Shown here: positions 25,459-34,438 of the stretch, piece by piece | How the letters are laid out: each line of letters opens with the position of its first letter | Position numbering within the stretch: the stretch's first letter is position 1 | Assembly (NCBI RefSeq): GCF_009801115.1 | Contig: NZ_VTOL01000007.1 | Span: forward strand, 248,001-312,000 | Source of the DNA: Dyadobacter sp. 3J3 | GTDB lineage: Bacteria > Bacteroidota > Bacteroidia > Cytophagales > Spirosomataceae | Direction of reading: 5' to 3' | Length of the DNA stretch: 64,000 nt | Translations under genes and position numbers: made by a program | Notes under the pieces: generated by a model | What the model was told of the DNA's origin: nothing | What the model saw: only the letters and a program-made list of their open reading frames with translations | The model's database searches: none

Positions 25459-28149
25459 TTACTTACTTACCGGCAGTTCTTCCCGGGCAACTTCTTTCAT
25501 TTTTTCCTGAGAAGTTTTAAGGATCAGCTCGGCTACCAAACCCGTCCAACCAGTCTGGTGGTTTGCACCGCAGCCTCTTCCGTTGTCTCCATGGAAATAT
25601 TCATAAAATAAAATATGTTCGCTAAAATTCGGATCCGTCTGCATTTTCTCATCGTCTCCGTTAAATGCTCTTCTGCCTTCCGCGTCTTTTTTAAATATAT
25701 CAATCAAACGATTTGCAATCGCCATGGCTGCATCTTTAATCGTTACCAGATTTCCCGAGTTTGTCGGATATTCTATCTGGAAATCCTCGCCATAGTAAGC
25801 ATGAAATTTCATTAAAGAGTCAAAAATCAGGTAATTTAAAGGAAACCAGATCGGTCCACGCCAGTTGGAATTACCACCCATGATATCCGTTAAAGCTTCG
25901 GCCGGTGTATAATCTACCTGTAAAACTTCTCCGTTGATATAAAACTTGTATGGATTATCCTTATGATATTTAGACAATGCACGCACACCATAATCAGACA
26001 AAAACTCATTTTCGTCCAGCATACGCTTCATGATCATTTTCATCCGGTGACCGCGAAGAATCGATAACAAGCGATTTTCTCCTTTTCCGGATTCAAACCA
26101 ACGTGATATCAAACGCGCAAGATCAGGCCTGTTTGCCAAAACCCATTCCACACGTCGTTTGAATACAGGCATTTTATCAAGATTCGTAGGATCAAGGATC
26201 TCCACCGCAAAAAGTGGTATCAAACCTACAATCGAACGCACTTTCAATAATATGCTTTGACCATTCGGAATATGGATTACATCATAATAAAACTGGTCTT
26301 CTTCATCCCATAAACTAATCGAAGAATTTTTACCACCAATGGATTCCATCGCTCCGGCAATATGCAGGAAGTGCTCGAAAAATTTCGATGCCATATCCTG
26401 ATAAACCGGATGCTGCAATGCAATTTCAACCGAAATTCGCAACATGTTCAGCGTATACATCGCCATCCAGCCTGTTGCATCCGCCTGCTGGAGTTTTCCA
26501 CCAAAAGGCATTGGTGTTGAACGGTCAAATACACCAATATTATCAAGCCCAAGGAAACCACCACTGAAAATATTATTACCGGTATCATCCTTTTGATTGA
26601 CCCACCAAGTGAAATTCAGCAATAATTTGTGGAATATCTTTTCCAGAAATTCGACATCACCAACGCCATTATTTTGCTCCCGGTCAATTTCGTATACCTT
26701 CCATGTTGCCCAACCGTGAACGGGCGGGTTAACGTCAGAGAAATTCCACTCGTATGCAGGAATCTGTCCGTTGGGATGCATGTAATATTCCCGTAGTAAA
26801 ATTTCTAGTTGTCGTTTGGCAAAATCAGCATCAACCCTGGCGAGCGGTACACAATGGAAAGCCAGATCCCAGGCAGCAAACCACGGATATTCCCACTTAT
26901 CGGGCATGGAAATAATGTTGGCAGAATACAAATGTTTCCATCCGGAATTCCTCCCCCACTTTCGTCCCTGATTAGGTTCAGGCTGGGCGGGGTCACCTTT
27001 TAGCCATTCGTATACATTGTAGTAATAAAACTGCTTGCTCCACAACATCCCGGCATAAGCCTGGCGCTGAATCGAACGGAGATCAGCATCGGCTACATCT
27101 TTTTGAATATCATCATAAAATTCATCAGCCTCGCGAATTCTTTTGTTGAAAAGATCTTCAAATCCACCGAAAGGCTCTGATATAGAATGATTTACATAAC
27201 GCATGCGAAAAACAACACTTTCTCCGGCTTTGATTGTTTTGGTAAACCGTGCCGAAGCTTTTGTACCAATACTATTTGGATTGACGGTGGCCGTTTTTCT
27301 GCCGCTGACGATGTAATCGTTTATACCATCTTTTGGATAAGCCGTATTATTGGCTGTACCGTATAACTTTTTAAGATTTGATTCATTTTCACAAAACAAA
27401 AGCTCGTCTGCATTATCCAGGTACAGATTATACTTTCCGTGTTTCCGGTGAGTCACCTCGATCAAACGGTTTGAAATCCCGTTCATCATCGGTTTGTAGT
27501 TGAACGCCTCATATCCCCACGACCATGTATTCCTGAACATAATCGTTGGTAAAACCGTAATCGGAGCATCTTTTGGGCCACGGTTATGCACCGTCACTTT
27601 CATCATGATATCCTCTTCGTCGGCCTTGGCATGTTCTATAAAAATGTCGAAATATTCATTGTTATCGAACACACCCGTATCCATGATTTCATACTCCGGA
27701 TCCTCTTTCCCCCTCTTCCCATTTTCCTGACGAAGTTTATCATAAGGAAATTGCTGCTGAGGATATTTATAAAGCATTTTGGTGTAGGAATGCGTTGGCG
27801 TACTATCCAGATAATAGTACATTTCCTTAACATCCTCCCCGTGATTTGATTCACGGTTTGTCAATCCAAAAATCCGTTCTTTTAAAAATTTATCACGATG
27901 GTTCCAAAAAGCGAAAGAGAGACAGATATGTTGTTTGTTATCAGAAAAACCTCCGATGCCATCTTCTCCCCAGCGATATGTTTTGGACAAAGCCATTTCG
28001 TGGGTAATGTAATTCCAGGCATCACCATTTCCGCTGTAATCTTCACGTACAGTTCCCCACTGACGCTCAGACAGATATGGCCCCCATTTTTTCCAACCTT
28101 TGTTTTCTTTTTGTAGGCTTAACCGTACTTTCTCTGCGCCGTGTGCCAT
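25459..28149 (-). CDS. GH63/MGH1-like glucosidase
   Basis: The 896-residue protein has no signal peptide and resembles bacterial members of glycoside hydrolase family 63 (mannosyl-oligosaccharide-glucosidase-like). The N-terminal beta-rich domain (W-G-P-Y-L-S-E-R-Q-W-G-T-V-R-E-D-Y) is followed by an (alpha/alpha)6 barrel with W-D-L-A-F-H near residue 445, N-P-P-V-H-G-W-A, and C-G-A-N-H-Q-T-G-W-T-G-L near the C-terminus. It probably trims alpha-glucosyl residues from intracellular oligosaccharides. It lies 150 bp upstream of the mutase on the same strand, which fits glucose recycling. The exact substrate is unknown. Confidence 0.88.
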   Translation of the reverse strand: MAHGAEKVRLSLQKENKGWKKWGPYLSERQWGTVREDYSGNGDAWNYITHEMALSKTYRWGEDGIGGFSDNKQHICLSFAFWNHRDKFLKERIFGLTNRESNHGEDVKEMYYYLDSTPTHSYTKMLYKYPQQQFPYDKLRQENGKRGKEDPEYEIMDTGVFDNNEYFDIFIEHAKADEEDIMMKVTVHNRGPKDAPITVLPTIMFRNTWSWGYEAFNYKPMMNGISNRLIEVTHRKHGKYNLYLDNADELLFCENESNLKKLYGTANNTAYPKDGINDYIVSGRKTATVNPNSIGTKASARFTKTIKAGESVVFRMRYVNHSISEPFGGFEDLFNKRIREADEFYDDIQKDVADADLRSIQRQAYAGMLWSKQFYYYNVYEWLKGDPAQPEPNQGRKWGRNSGWKHLYSANIISMPDKWEYPWFAAWDLAFHCVPLARVDADFAKRQLEILLREYYMHPNGQIPAYEWNFSDVNPPVHGWATWKVYEIDREQNNGVGDVEFLEKIFHKLLLNFTWWVNQKDDTGNNIFSGGFLGLDNIGVFDRSTPMPFGGKLQQADATGWMAMYTLNMLRISVEIALQHPVYQDMASKFFEHFLHIAGAMESIGGKNSSISLWDEEDQFYYDVIHIPNGQSILLKVRSIVGLIPLFAVEILDPTNLDKMPVFKRRVEWVLANRPDLARLISRWFESGKGENRLLSILRGHRMKMIMKRMLDENEFLSDYGVRALSKYHKDNPYKFYINGEVLQVDYTPAEALTDIMGGNSNWRGPIWFPLNYLIFDSLMKFHAYYGEDFQIEYPTNSGNLVTIKDAAMAIANRLIDIFKKDAEGRRAFNGDDEKMQTDPNFSEHILFYEYFHGDNGRGCGANHQTGWTGLVAELILKTSQEKMKEVAREELPVSK

Positions 28150-28254
28150 TGGTTCGTCAAATTATCGGAGTCAAAAAACTCAATTAAAAATCTACACCTA
28201 ACTAAATTCCAGGTTTGAAAAACCGTAAAAGTTGTGTAGAAAATGAAATTTACT

Positions 28255-28286
28255 AAAAAAGAGCTTTAAACAAGCTCTTTTTTGTC
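28255..28286 (-). terminator. Terminator of the GSCFA-mrp-nfu-ligase gene series
   Basis: A perfect 12-bp stem (28255-28266 with 28272-28283) with a 5-base loop and T-run on the minus strand lies about 35 bp past the ligase stop. Confidence 0.88.
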
Positions 28287-28317
28287 CTTAAAAATGGTAA
28301 ATAAATTATTAGTCGAT

Positions 28318-30051
28318 TTAGATGACAACCCAGTCCCTAATTAATTCTATGGCTTCTACGTTGTTAAAAACATGAATCTGATCGTCGATTTCACCCGCAA
28401 AAAAATCAGTAATTGACTTCGCTTTTTGAGCGGTTTCAGTCAAAAGCGGATGTCTTCCCTGACTTATCAATCCTTCAACATCTACAATATATTCTTTGAA
28501 CATAAACGGATTCGGAAGCTGGTAGTATTTACCATCGGTTCCGTGTAAAACAGGAACCGGTTTATAAACTCCGTCTGCAAATAATTTACCATAGGTTTGT
28601 CTTGCCAAGGCATAATGCTCGTCCGAGGCATCAAAAAGAATCCCCTTAACTGGTTTGACAACATTTTTTTCAGCCGTTATTTTTTCATCCAAACTTTCAA
28701 GCAAATGTCTCAGATTCCAGGTATCTTTCCCCAAACGAATTCTTTCTCTAATTGATTGACGAATGAAATAAGTTAACGCTTGTGTAACGCTCAATCCAAT
28801 TTCTGCCATTTGTTTAAAAATGAAAGAAGTCGGCGACATACCTGGAATCGTGTTCGGGTCATGAAGTAAAATAGTCCCTTCTGGGGTTAAAAATCCATCG
28901 ATCCGAACGCAAACCGTAATGCCCAGTTGCTGGAAAACCTCTGCTATAACTTTCTGAATTTCCCGGTTTTTTTCAAGCGTAGTATCAACCGGTATTCTTT
29001 TCCGACTTGCTCCTGGTTTGTATTTGGCATTAAAATCAAAAACGTCAACCATTTTAATCACTTCACTTGGAGGCAAAGCCAATGGTTTTCCGTTGTCAAA
29101 TTGAATACAACCACAGGAGAATTCCTGACCTTCAATAAATTCTTCAAGCAAAATCTGATCTTCTGCGTTGGAGCTGCTCAAAACAATAATATCGTCCTGA
29201 ACAACAAACATATTTGTCAGTTGTTCTAGCAAATCTGCCGGATGATAAATGATTTTATCTCCGTTCACAACAACCGGAAACCCTATTCCTTCATCCAGAT
29301 TGGCAATGCGCTGCACATATGCGCGTTTCCCGGCTGCGTCCAGTGCTTTCCAGGTTTTACTTTCCAGTTCAACCTGAAAAAAACATTGATTGACAGCCGC
29401 GACAAAAGCGTCCAGAGAATCTTCCTTTACAATAGCAACGCCAATCGAAGAACCCTGATGAGGCGCTTTTATTACCAAAGGTAAACCCAGATGTTTTTTA
29501 AGGACTGTAAAAAGAATGGAGTATTCGCGTGGAATCCACTGATCATAGCGTAATGTCCAGCTTTTCTTTTGCTGATTGTTAACCAGCGCGATCATTTCAT
29601 TTTGAAGAATTTTATCAATTCCAACCGCAGAACCCATCAAACCAGGCCCGCTGTATGGAATTTTAAACCATTCCAGTAATCCCTGAATGGCGCCATCTTC
29701 ACAATCGGGACCGTGCATGGCCAGAAATGCGAAATCAAAATGATCTTTAAATTGATCCGGAGATAAAAGAACACCAATTTCGCGTGAAACCGGTTGTTTT
29801 GCCATTTCCGGAAATGACTCTATATAAGTTTTGAAATCGTCTGTCTGATTACTTTTTGCCGGATAGAAGTCCCTGATTTCCTTTGAATACATCAAAGAAT
29901 GTTCCAGTTTTATAAAGCGACCGAAGCTGTCGACAAAAACGGGAACCGGTTCAAAAAGTGATTTATCCAAGTACTCGAAAGCGGTTTTCCCGCCCGCAAA
30001 TGAAATTTCCCTTTCGCGGGAGGGACCTCCAAAAAAAACTCCTATGCGCAT
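28318..30051 (-). CDS. D-alanine-D-alanine ligase-like ATP-grasp protein, unusually long
   Basis: The product is about 577 residues; ordinary Ddl is 300-370. The N-terminus (R-I-G-V-F-F-G-G-P-S-R-E-R-E-I-S-F) matches the Ddl nucleotide fold. The ATP-grasp core shows I-K-A-P-H-Q-G-S-S-I-G-V, E-E-F-I-E-G-Q-E-F-S, and L-L-H-D-P-N-T-I-P-G-M-S-P-T-S. In the last motif, Asp-Pro takes the place usually held by the metal ligand Glu (E-x-N-T-x-P-G-M). There are insertions before the core and about 150 extra C-terminal residues with a second G-I-L-F-D-A-S-D-E-H-Y stretch. I start at the ATG 30049-30051. It may join other D-amino acids or peptides. Whether it is the only Ddl of the cell cannot be seen. 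Confidence 0.8.
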   Translation of the reverse strand: MRIGVFFGGPSREREISFAGGKTAFEYLDKSLFEPVPVFVDSFGRFIKLEHSLMYSKEIRDFYPAKSNQTDDFKTYIESFPEMAKQPVSREIGVLLSPDQFKDHFDFAFLAMHGPDCEDGAIQGLLEWFKIPYSGPGLMGSAVGIDKILQNEMIALVNNQQKKSWTLRYDQWIPREYSILFTVLKKHLGLPLVIKAPHQGSSIGVAIVKEDSLDAFVAAVNQCFFQVELESKTWKALDAAGKRAYVQRIANLDEGIGFPVVVNGDKIIYHPADLLEQLTNMFVVQDDIIVLSSSNAEDQILLEEFIEGQEFSCGCIQFDNGKPLALPPSEVIKMVDVFDFNAKYKPGASRKRIPVDTTLEKNREIQKVIAEVFQQLGITVCVRIDGFLTPEGTILLHDPNTIPGMSPTSFIFKQMAEIGLSVTQALTYFIRQSIRERIRLGKDTWNLRHLLESLDEKITAEKNVVKPVKGILFDASDEHYALARQTYGKLFADGVYKPVPVLHGTDGKYYQLPNPFMFKEYIVDVEGLISQGRHPLLTETAQKAKSITDFFAGEIDDQIHVFNNVEAIELIRDWVVI

Positions 30052-30204
30052 ATTATTGCCTGATTGATGCATTTAAAACGTACCTGCAATATAAGCAGTA
30101 TTTAAAATGAATCAATTGCAACTTATGGTGCATAGGAAAAATTTATTTCAATTTGGCTGCTTTACAGTCAAACTGAATCAGGTTCGTTAACGATTAACGA
30201 ACGG

Positions 30205-30462
30205 TTATGCTAATGAAGGCACGTTTGATGCTACTACGCGGTTGATATGCGGAACTGCCTTACGAATCGATTCTTCAAGACCGGCACGGAAAGTCATGGC
30301 ACTCATCGGGCAGCTTTGGCAAGAACCTAAAAGTTCCAGTTTTACTGTAAGATCATCCGTCAATTCTACCAACTTCACGTCACCGCCATCTGCATGTAAA
30401 TACGGACGAACAGTGTCCAACGCCTGCTCAATTAATTCTAATGTTTTTTCTCTTGAATCCAT
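30205..30462 (-). CDS. NifU C-terminal domain Fe-S carrier (Nfu)
   Basis: The 85-residue product is a lone Nfu domain: R-P-Y-L-H-A-D-G-G-D-V-K-L-V, then G-S-C-Q-S-C-P-M-S with the CxxC pair that holds a 4Fe-4S cluster between two subunits. It delivers clusters to apoproteins in the cytoplasm. It follows mrp by 64 bp on the same strand, a common pairing. Confidence 0.93.
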   Translation of the reverse strand: MDSREKTLELIEQALDTVRPYLHADGGDVKLVELTDDLTVKLELLGSCQSCPMSAMTFRAGLEESIRKAVPHINRVVASNVPSLA

Positions 30463-30526
30463 TATTAAAAAAGTCTATTCGGTAATATGCAAGATTTTAT
30501 TGATAAAGTCAAACAAGGCTACTGTT

Positions 30527-31636
30527 TTAAGCCTGAATCTCTACAATTTGCGTTTTCTCTTTTGTTGCATTCCTGATGGCAACCTGTTGCGCCAAACCTT
30601 CTGCTGCATGGCGGAAAGCGTCATTCACGATCGGATTAACATCCATCACAGCCGGGCGACCTTCATCTCCCGCTTCACGAATGCCTTGTACCAAAGGGAT
30701 TTGTCCTAACAAAGGTACATCAAATTTATCAGCCAGCGATTGTCCGCCGCCTTTTCCAAAAATATGATATTTACTATCCGGAAGCTCTTCCGGTGTGAAC
30801 CAGGCCATATTTTCAATTACGCCCAAAATCGGAACATTAATTTGCGGTTGACGGAACATTGACATCCCTTTAACAGCATCTGCTAATGCAACTTTCTGAG
30901 GTGTTGTTACGATAATTGCACCTGTAACGGGCACTGTTTGTACCAAGGTAAGGTGAATATCACTCGTTCCCGGAGGAAGATCAATCAACAAATAATCCAG
31001 ATCGCCCCAATCAGTATCTCCGAAAAATTGTTTCAAAGCCTGACTAGCCATCGGACCACGCCAAACAACGGCACTATCCGCGGGCGTCAGAAATCCGATA
31101 GAAATCATTTTGATCCCATACTGACGAATCGGATTAATATAATTTTTCCCATCTTTCGGTGTGATCGTTGGCTGCATGTTTTCTGCACCAAACATCAACG
31201 GAATGGAAGGGCCGGAAATATCTGCATCAATAATCCCAACAGAAGCACCTGAACGGTGCAGAGCCATCGCAAGATTAGCTGTAACGGTTGACTTCCCTAC
31301 TCCACCCTTTCCCGAAGAAATGGCAATCACATTTTTAACACCCGGAATAAGGGCCGCCCCTAATGGCCTGATACTCGTTACATTTGAAGTTAAATTGACG
31401 ATAACTTCAACATCCGGATTCAAATGTGTATGAATCGCTTCAACACACAATCTCTTTATTAATTCTTTCAAAGGGCAAGCCGGTGTGGTTAAAATAACCG
31501 TAAATTTCACCTGGTTTATACCGATTTCGATATCCGTAATCATATTCAGGGTTACCAGATCCTGTTTAAGATCAGGTTCCTGAACAGTGCCTAAAGCCTG
31601 TAATACTTTTTCCTTATTGATTGTAAATTCGCCCAT
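30527..31636 (-). CDS. Mrp/NBP35-type Fe-S cluster carrier ATPase
   Basis: The 369-residue protein has an N-terminal DUF59/MIP18 domain (V-L-Q-A-L-G-T-V-Q-E-P-D-L-K-Q-D) and a P-loop domain with S-S-G-K-G-G-V-G-K-S-T near residue 110, I-D-A-D-I-S-G-P-S-I-P, and D-L-P-P-G-T-S-D. The CxxC that usually follows E-N-M-x-x-F in ApbC/Mrp is absent here; the segment reads E-N-M-A-W-F-T-P-E-E-L-P. I recall this as a common variant in the phylum. Start at 31636: the longer frame adds 20 residues. It probably acts with the downstream Nfu in Fe-S assembly. Confidence 0.92.
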   Translation of the reverse strand: MGEFTINKEKVLQALGTVQEPDLKQDLVTLNMITDIEIGINQVKFTVILTTPACPLKELIKRLCVEAIHTHLNPDVEVIVNLTSNVTSIRPLGAALIPGVKNVIAISSGKGGVGKSTVTANLAMALHRSGASVGIIDADISGPSIPLMFGAENMQPTITPKDGKNYINPIRQYGIKMISIGFLTPADSAVVWRGPMASQALKQFFGDTDWGDLDYLLIDLPPGTSDIHLTLVQTVPVTGAIIVTTPQKVALADAVKGMSMFRQPQINVPILGVIENMAWFTPEELPDSKYHIFGKGGGQSLADKFDVPLLGQIPLVQGIREAGDEGRPAVMDVNPIVNDAFRHAAEGLAQQVAIRNATKEKTQIVEIQA

Positions 31637-31759
31637 CGTAATTATTTCGCCCGGAAAACCGGTGCGGTACTTGATATGAGTTTTGGATTTTCCCAAAACC
31701 GCTATTTTTTATATATTTCTTCTGATCTAACTGAACACGGAATACCGTGAATGAGTTTA

Positions 31760-32761
31760 TCAGTTCACAGGAAATTCTCTAATTCTCCGATTTACTTCTA
31801 TTAATTCATTGGATAAATCTACCTGTCCCTCCAAATCACTCAATCTGACTTGTAGTGTATGCAACAATGCCAGATGGCTCGGTGTAAATCCATGTTGGGC
31901 ATTATGGTTCAGCATTTTCTGAATTCCCTCCCAGCCTTTCATAAAGTCCAATGCCGACTTATCTATATAAGCCTCCGCAAAAGTACGAAAGATATGCTCC
32001 TCAGCCACACTGTTTGGATGAATAAGATCTGGTTTATAAAAGCGGTAATCGCGTAATTCATCGACCATGATCTCATAGGCCGGAAAATAATTAACCTGCT
32101 TAAATTTCTCAGACAAGCGGTGACAAACCAAACGTAAAGTCGATTTACTAACCTGATTCAAAGAAAGTGTATCTTTTGTATGACGAACCGGACTAACGGT
32201 GAATATAATTTTCAGGTCTCTTTTAATCGATTGCAGTTTGAATAAAAGATGCTCAAGACCGATCATAATCTGATCAAGGTGAAGCAATTCCTTCACAAAA
32301 CGATCAGAAGGCACTTTATGGCAATTTCCAACGAGCACATTTGTTGCCCTGTGTCGGTAAGCAAAAGCGGTCCCAAGAGTGATGACAAGCACATCAGCAT
32401 TTCTCAAAAACTGATTCACTTGCTTTTGTTTTTCAATCAGTTTTTCTTCCAAACCTACCCGGCTTGTCGACCAGAGCGAAGAGTGAAAATCATGATGTAA
32501 CCAGATCCCGTCGGCATTCTGGTGATAAAGCGCTGCATGTGGTGGTTTTCCTTCCAGTGACAAATCAAGAAGTTTGGCAATAGCCAGCGGGTTGAAAACG
32601 GTTCCAAAAGGATTATTCAATACCGAAAATTTATTCCCGGAAAGCTGATTCCCTAACACATCGGCAAAACAGGAACCGATGGTTGCTATATTGGATTGAT
32701 GATTTATTTTCCATTCTGAAGGTATGACGTTGAGTTCTGTGGTAAGTTTTAATTGCTTCAT
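31760..32761 (-). CDS. GSCFA domain protein
   Basis: The 333-residue protein carries the family name-giving motif I-G-S-C-F-A near residue 29, then N-N-P-F-G-T-V-F-N-P, V-L-V-I-T-L-G-T-A-F-A, V-S-P-V-R-H, and H-P-N-S-V-A near the end. GSCFA proteins belong to the SGNH hydrolase superfamily. The substrate is unknown. It has no signal peptide. It heads the minus-strand series towards mrp and nfu, with a good promoter just upstream. Confidence 0.9.
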   Translation of the reverse strand: MKQLKLTTELNVIPSEWKINHQSNIATIGSCFADVLGNQLSGNKFSVLNNPFGTVFNPLAIAKLLDLSLEGKPPHAALYHQNADGIWLHHDFHSSLWSTSRVGLEEKLIEKQKQVNQFLRNADVLVITLGTAFAYRHRATNVLVGNCHKVPSDRFVKELLHLDQIMIGLEHLLFKLQSIKRDLKIIFTVSPVRHTKDTLSLNQVSKSTLRLVCHRLSEKFKQVNYFPAYEIMVDELRDYRFYKPDLIHPNSVAEEHIFRTFAEAYIDKSALDFMKGWEGIQKMLNHNAQHGFTPSHLALLHTLQVRLSDLEGQVDLSNELIEVNRRIREFPVN

Positions 32762-32783
32762 TCGGTCTGTATTATGGGGCGAG

Positions 32784-32817
32784 CAAAATTAATAAGTTTT
32801 GGTCAGTCCGGCACAAA
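32784..32817 (-). promoter_or_regulatory. Promoter of the GSCFA gene
   Basis: On the minus strand TTTG (32814-32817), a 22-bp spacer and TAATTTTG (32784-32791), about 20 bp before the start codon. Confidence 0.65.
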
Positions 32818-33049
32818 GAACCTGAGGAAGAGGATTTCAATAATTGATTTATAAACGTTAAATTTGATCAATAATGCACACACGGGAGGAATAATGATTG
32901 AATTAGTGAATGGGAGAATGATTGAATGTGGGCTTTTCGGAATGGAAACACCAATATTGCCCATTAATAGATTATCGACTTTTTCACGAAATAAAATCGT
33001 TGAATTTGCTTGAAGCAATTTTCTTTATCTCGTATTTTGACCTCAACGT
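32818..33049. other. Gene-free stretch with short GAATG-type repeats
   Basis: No credible gene. The sequence ATGATTGAAT occurs twice about 23 bp apart, between 32890 and 32930, in a loosely 7-bp-spaced run. This resembles the heptamer arrays elsewhere but without a clear inverted partner. Confidence 0.35.
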
Positions 33050-33148
33050 GCTCCTTTGGAGCGTCCTGTTTATAGGAATATTTGATTTCCAGCCACTACC
33101 CTAACTCCGTCGGAGTTTCCTTAAATCTTAGGAGGCTCCTAAGGAGCC
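33050..33148. repeat. Cluster of GCTCC/GGAGC palindromes (REP-like)
   Basis: Three palindromes in 100 bp share the core CTCC...GGAG: GCTCCTTTGGAGC (33050-33062), AACTCCGTCGGAGTT (33103-33117) and GGCTCCTAAGGAGCC (33134-33148). The last is overlapped by CTTAGGAGGCTCCTAAG. CTGTTTATAGGAA lies between the first two. I recall this type of intergenic cluster from other Bacteroidota genomes. It differs from the 99-bp repeat family at 9.5-10.6 kb. Confidence 0.7.
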
Positions 33149-33252
33149 AGAAAAATAAATCTTGAATTACCTTTCTATACACAGAAAGCTCCACAAGAGC
33201 TGTTTATTTTGATTATCATTTCAATGTTTGATTTTACCATAACTCTTTGAAC

Positions 33253-33414
33253 ATGGCAAAAAATAGAAGGAATACTTCTCTCAAATTAAGCGGCGAGCAA
33301 ATCGTTAATAAAAAACTAAAAGAAATGAATGAATTATTGAGAGGTGTTGATCTTTCAAATTTACCAAAAAAGCCAAATTCCAACCCGGATTGTTATGAAA
33401 ACAAAGAAAATTGA
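33253..33414 (+). CDS. Micro-protein, 53 aa, paralogue of the next gene
   Basis: A 53-residue basic protein of no known family. Residues 11-40 (K-L-S-G-E-Q-I-V-N-K-K-L-K-E-M-N-E-L-L-R then G-V-D-L-S-N-L-P-K-K) align without gaps to residues 12-41 of the overlapping next ORF. Differences are mostly conservative (S/T, L/F, N/K), which argues that both are translated. The segment is predicted to be mostly helical and amphipathic. The two genes overlap by 20 bp in different frames. Function is unknown; no toxin, antitoxin or ribosomal-protein motif was recognised. Confidence 0.7.
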   Translation: MAKNRRNTSLKLSGEQIVNKKLKEMNELLRGVDLSNLPKKPNSNPDCYENKEN

Positions 33415-33535
33415 GCCTATACAAAAACTTACAGGTGAACAGATTGTTCAAAAAAAGTTAGATGAAGCCAATGCGATGTTAAGAAAAATGGACTTCTCAA
33501 AATTACCACAACGAATTGCTAAAAATCAAGGTTAA
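33395..33535 (+). CDS. Micro-protein, 46 aa, paralogue of the previous gene
   Basis: The start is taken at the ATG 33395, inside the end of the previous gene. A longer frame from 33344 would only add residues translated from its coding sequence. The product reads K-L-T-G-E-Q-I-V-Q-K-K-L-D-E-A-N-A-M-L-R then K-M-D-F-S-K-L-P-Q-R, matching the upstream micro-protein. It ends 13 bp before the GH16 gene, so a small co-transcribed set is possible. Lysine-rich, no signal peptide or membrane segment. Confidence 0.72.
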   Translation: MKTKKIEPIQKLTGEQIVQKKLDEANAMLRKMDFSKLPQRIAKNQG

Positions 33536-33548
33536 TTTGGATAGTAAT

Positions 33549-34403
33549 ATGCAAAAATCCCCTTTCCTAAAACTAAGTTTTCTCTCAGTTTGCCTAATCG
33601 GCTTTATTGATTGTTCACAATCCCAAACTCCACCTTCGCAATCTTCCACTGCGATATATGAGTTTGGATCGACACCGATCTGGCAGGATGAATTTAATGA
33701 TTCAGGAAAACCTGATGTTAAAAAGTGGAGTTATGATTTAGGCGGTGATGGCTGGGGAAATCATGAGCTGGAAAACTATACTGACAAATCAGAAAATGCC
33801 CGTGTTGAAAATGGTAATCTTATTATTGAAGCCAGAAAAGAAAGTTCTGGTAAGCAGAATTACAGTTCGGCCCGATTGGTGACAAAAGGAAAAGGAGATT
33901 TTCTGTATGGCAAATTTGAGATTCGTGCCAAACTTCCGCTAGGCCGCGGAACCTGGCCTGCAATCTGGATGCTTTTTTCGCAAGAAAACTATGGCAATAA
34001 AGGCTGGCCGGATAATGGCGAAATTGACATTATGGAACACGTCGGTTTTGACCAGAATCATATCCACGGAAATATACACACCAAAGCATTTAACCACGTT
34101 TTGAAAACAAATAAAGGTGGCGACACACTACTAACCGATGCTTCAACGGCATTTCATACCTATATCTGTGAATGGACACCCGGATACGTCTCCATCGGCA
34201 TTGACGGAAAAGAATATTTCCGGTTCAATAAAGAATCCGGCTATTCCTGGGAACAATGGCCTTATGACAAATCTTTTCATTTAATATTAAATATGGCTGT
34301 TGGCGGCGATTGGGGTGGACAGAAAGGCGTGGATGACAGCATTTTCCCTCAAAAAATGGAAGTTGATTACGTCCGTGTTTATCCGTTGGTAGAGAAAAAG
34401 TAA
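33549..34403 (+). CDS. GH16 family beta-glucanase (laminarinase-like)
   Basis: The 284-residue enzyme has an N-terminal hydrophobic export signal. A Cys follows at residue 22, but the lipobox is poor (F-I-D-C). The GH16 catalytic motif E-I-D-I-M-E occupies residues 158-163, where the first Glu is nucleophile and the last acid/base. Upstream are W-P-A-I-W-M-L and S-A-R-L-V-T-K-G-K-G-D-F-x-Y-G-K-F-E-I-R-A-K-L-P; the C-terminal N-M-A-V-G-G-D-W-G-G and D-Y-V-R-V-Y are also typical. It should cleave beta-1,3- or mixed-linkage glucans outside the inner membrane. The start at 33549 gives a signal peptide directly; the longer frame adds 11 residues. Confidence 0.93.
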   Translation: MQKSPFLKLSFLSVCLIGFIDCSQSQTPPSQSSTAIYEFGSTPIWQDEFNDSGKPDVKKWSYDLGGDGWGNHELENYTDKSENARVENGNLIIEARKESSGKQNYSSARLVTKGKGDFLYGKFEIRAKLPLGRGTWPAIWMLFSQENYGNKGWPDNGEIDIMEHVGFDQNHIHGNIHTKAFNHVLKTNKGGDTLLTDASTAFHTYICEWTPGYVSIGIDGKEYFRFNKESGYSWEQWPYDKSFHLILNMAVGGDWGGQKGVDDSIFPQKMEVDYVRVYPLVEKK

Positions 34404-34438
34404 TTTGAAATTCCGTCGCACGGAGCTAACTTGCACCC

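Noticed and set aside
31729..31765. Hairpin (CACGGAATACCGTG) after the GSCFA gene as a terminator
   Set aside because: Only a 5-bp core stem and no T-run on the minus strand; read-through to mrp is more likely.
32803..33018. A 71-codon minus-strand ORF
   Set aside because: No recognisable protein features; it overlaps the GSCFA promoter and short repeats.
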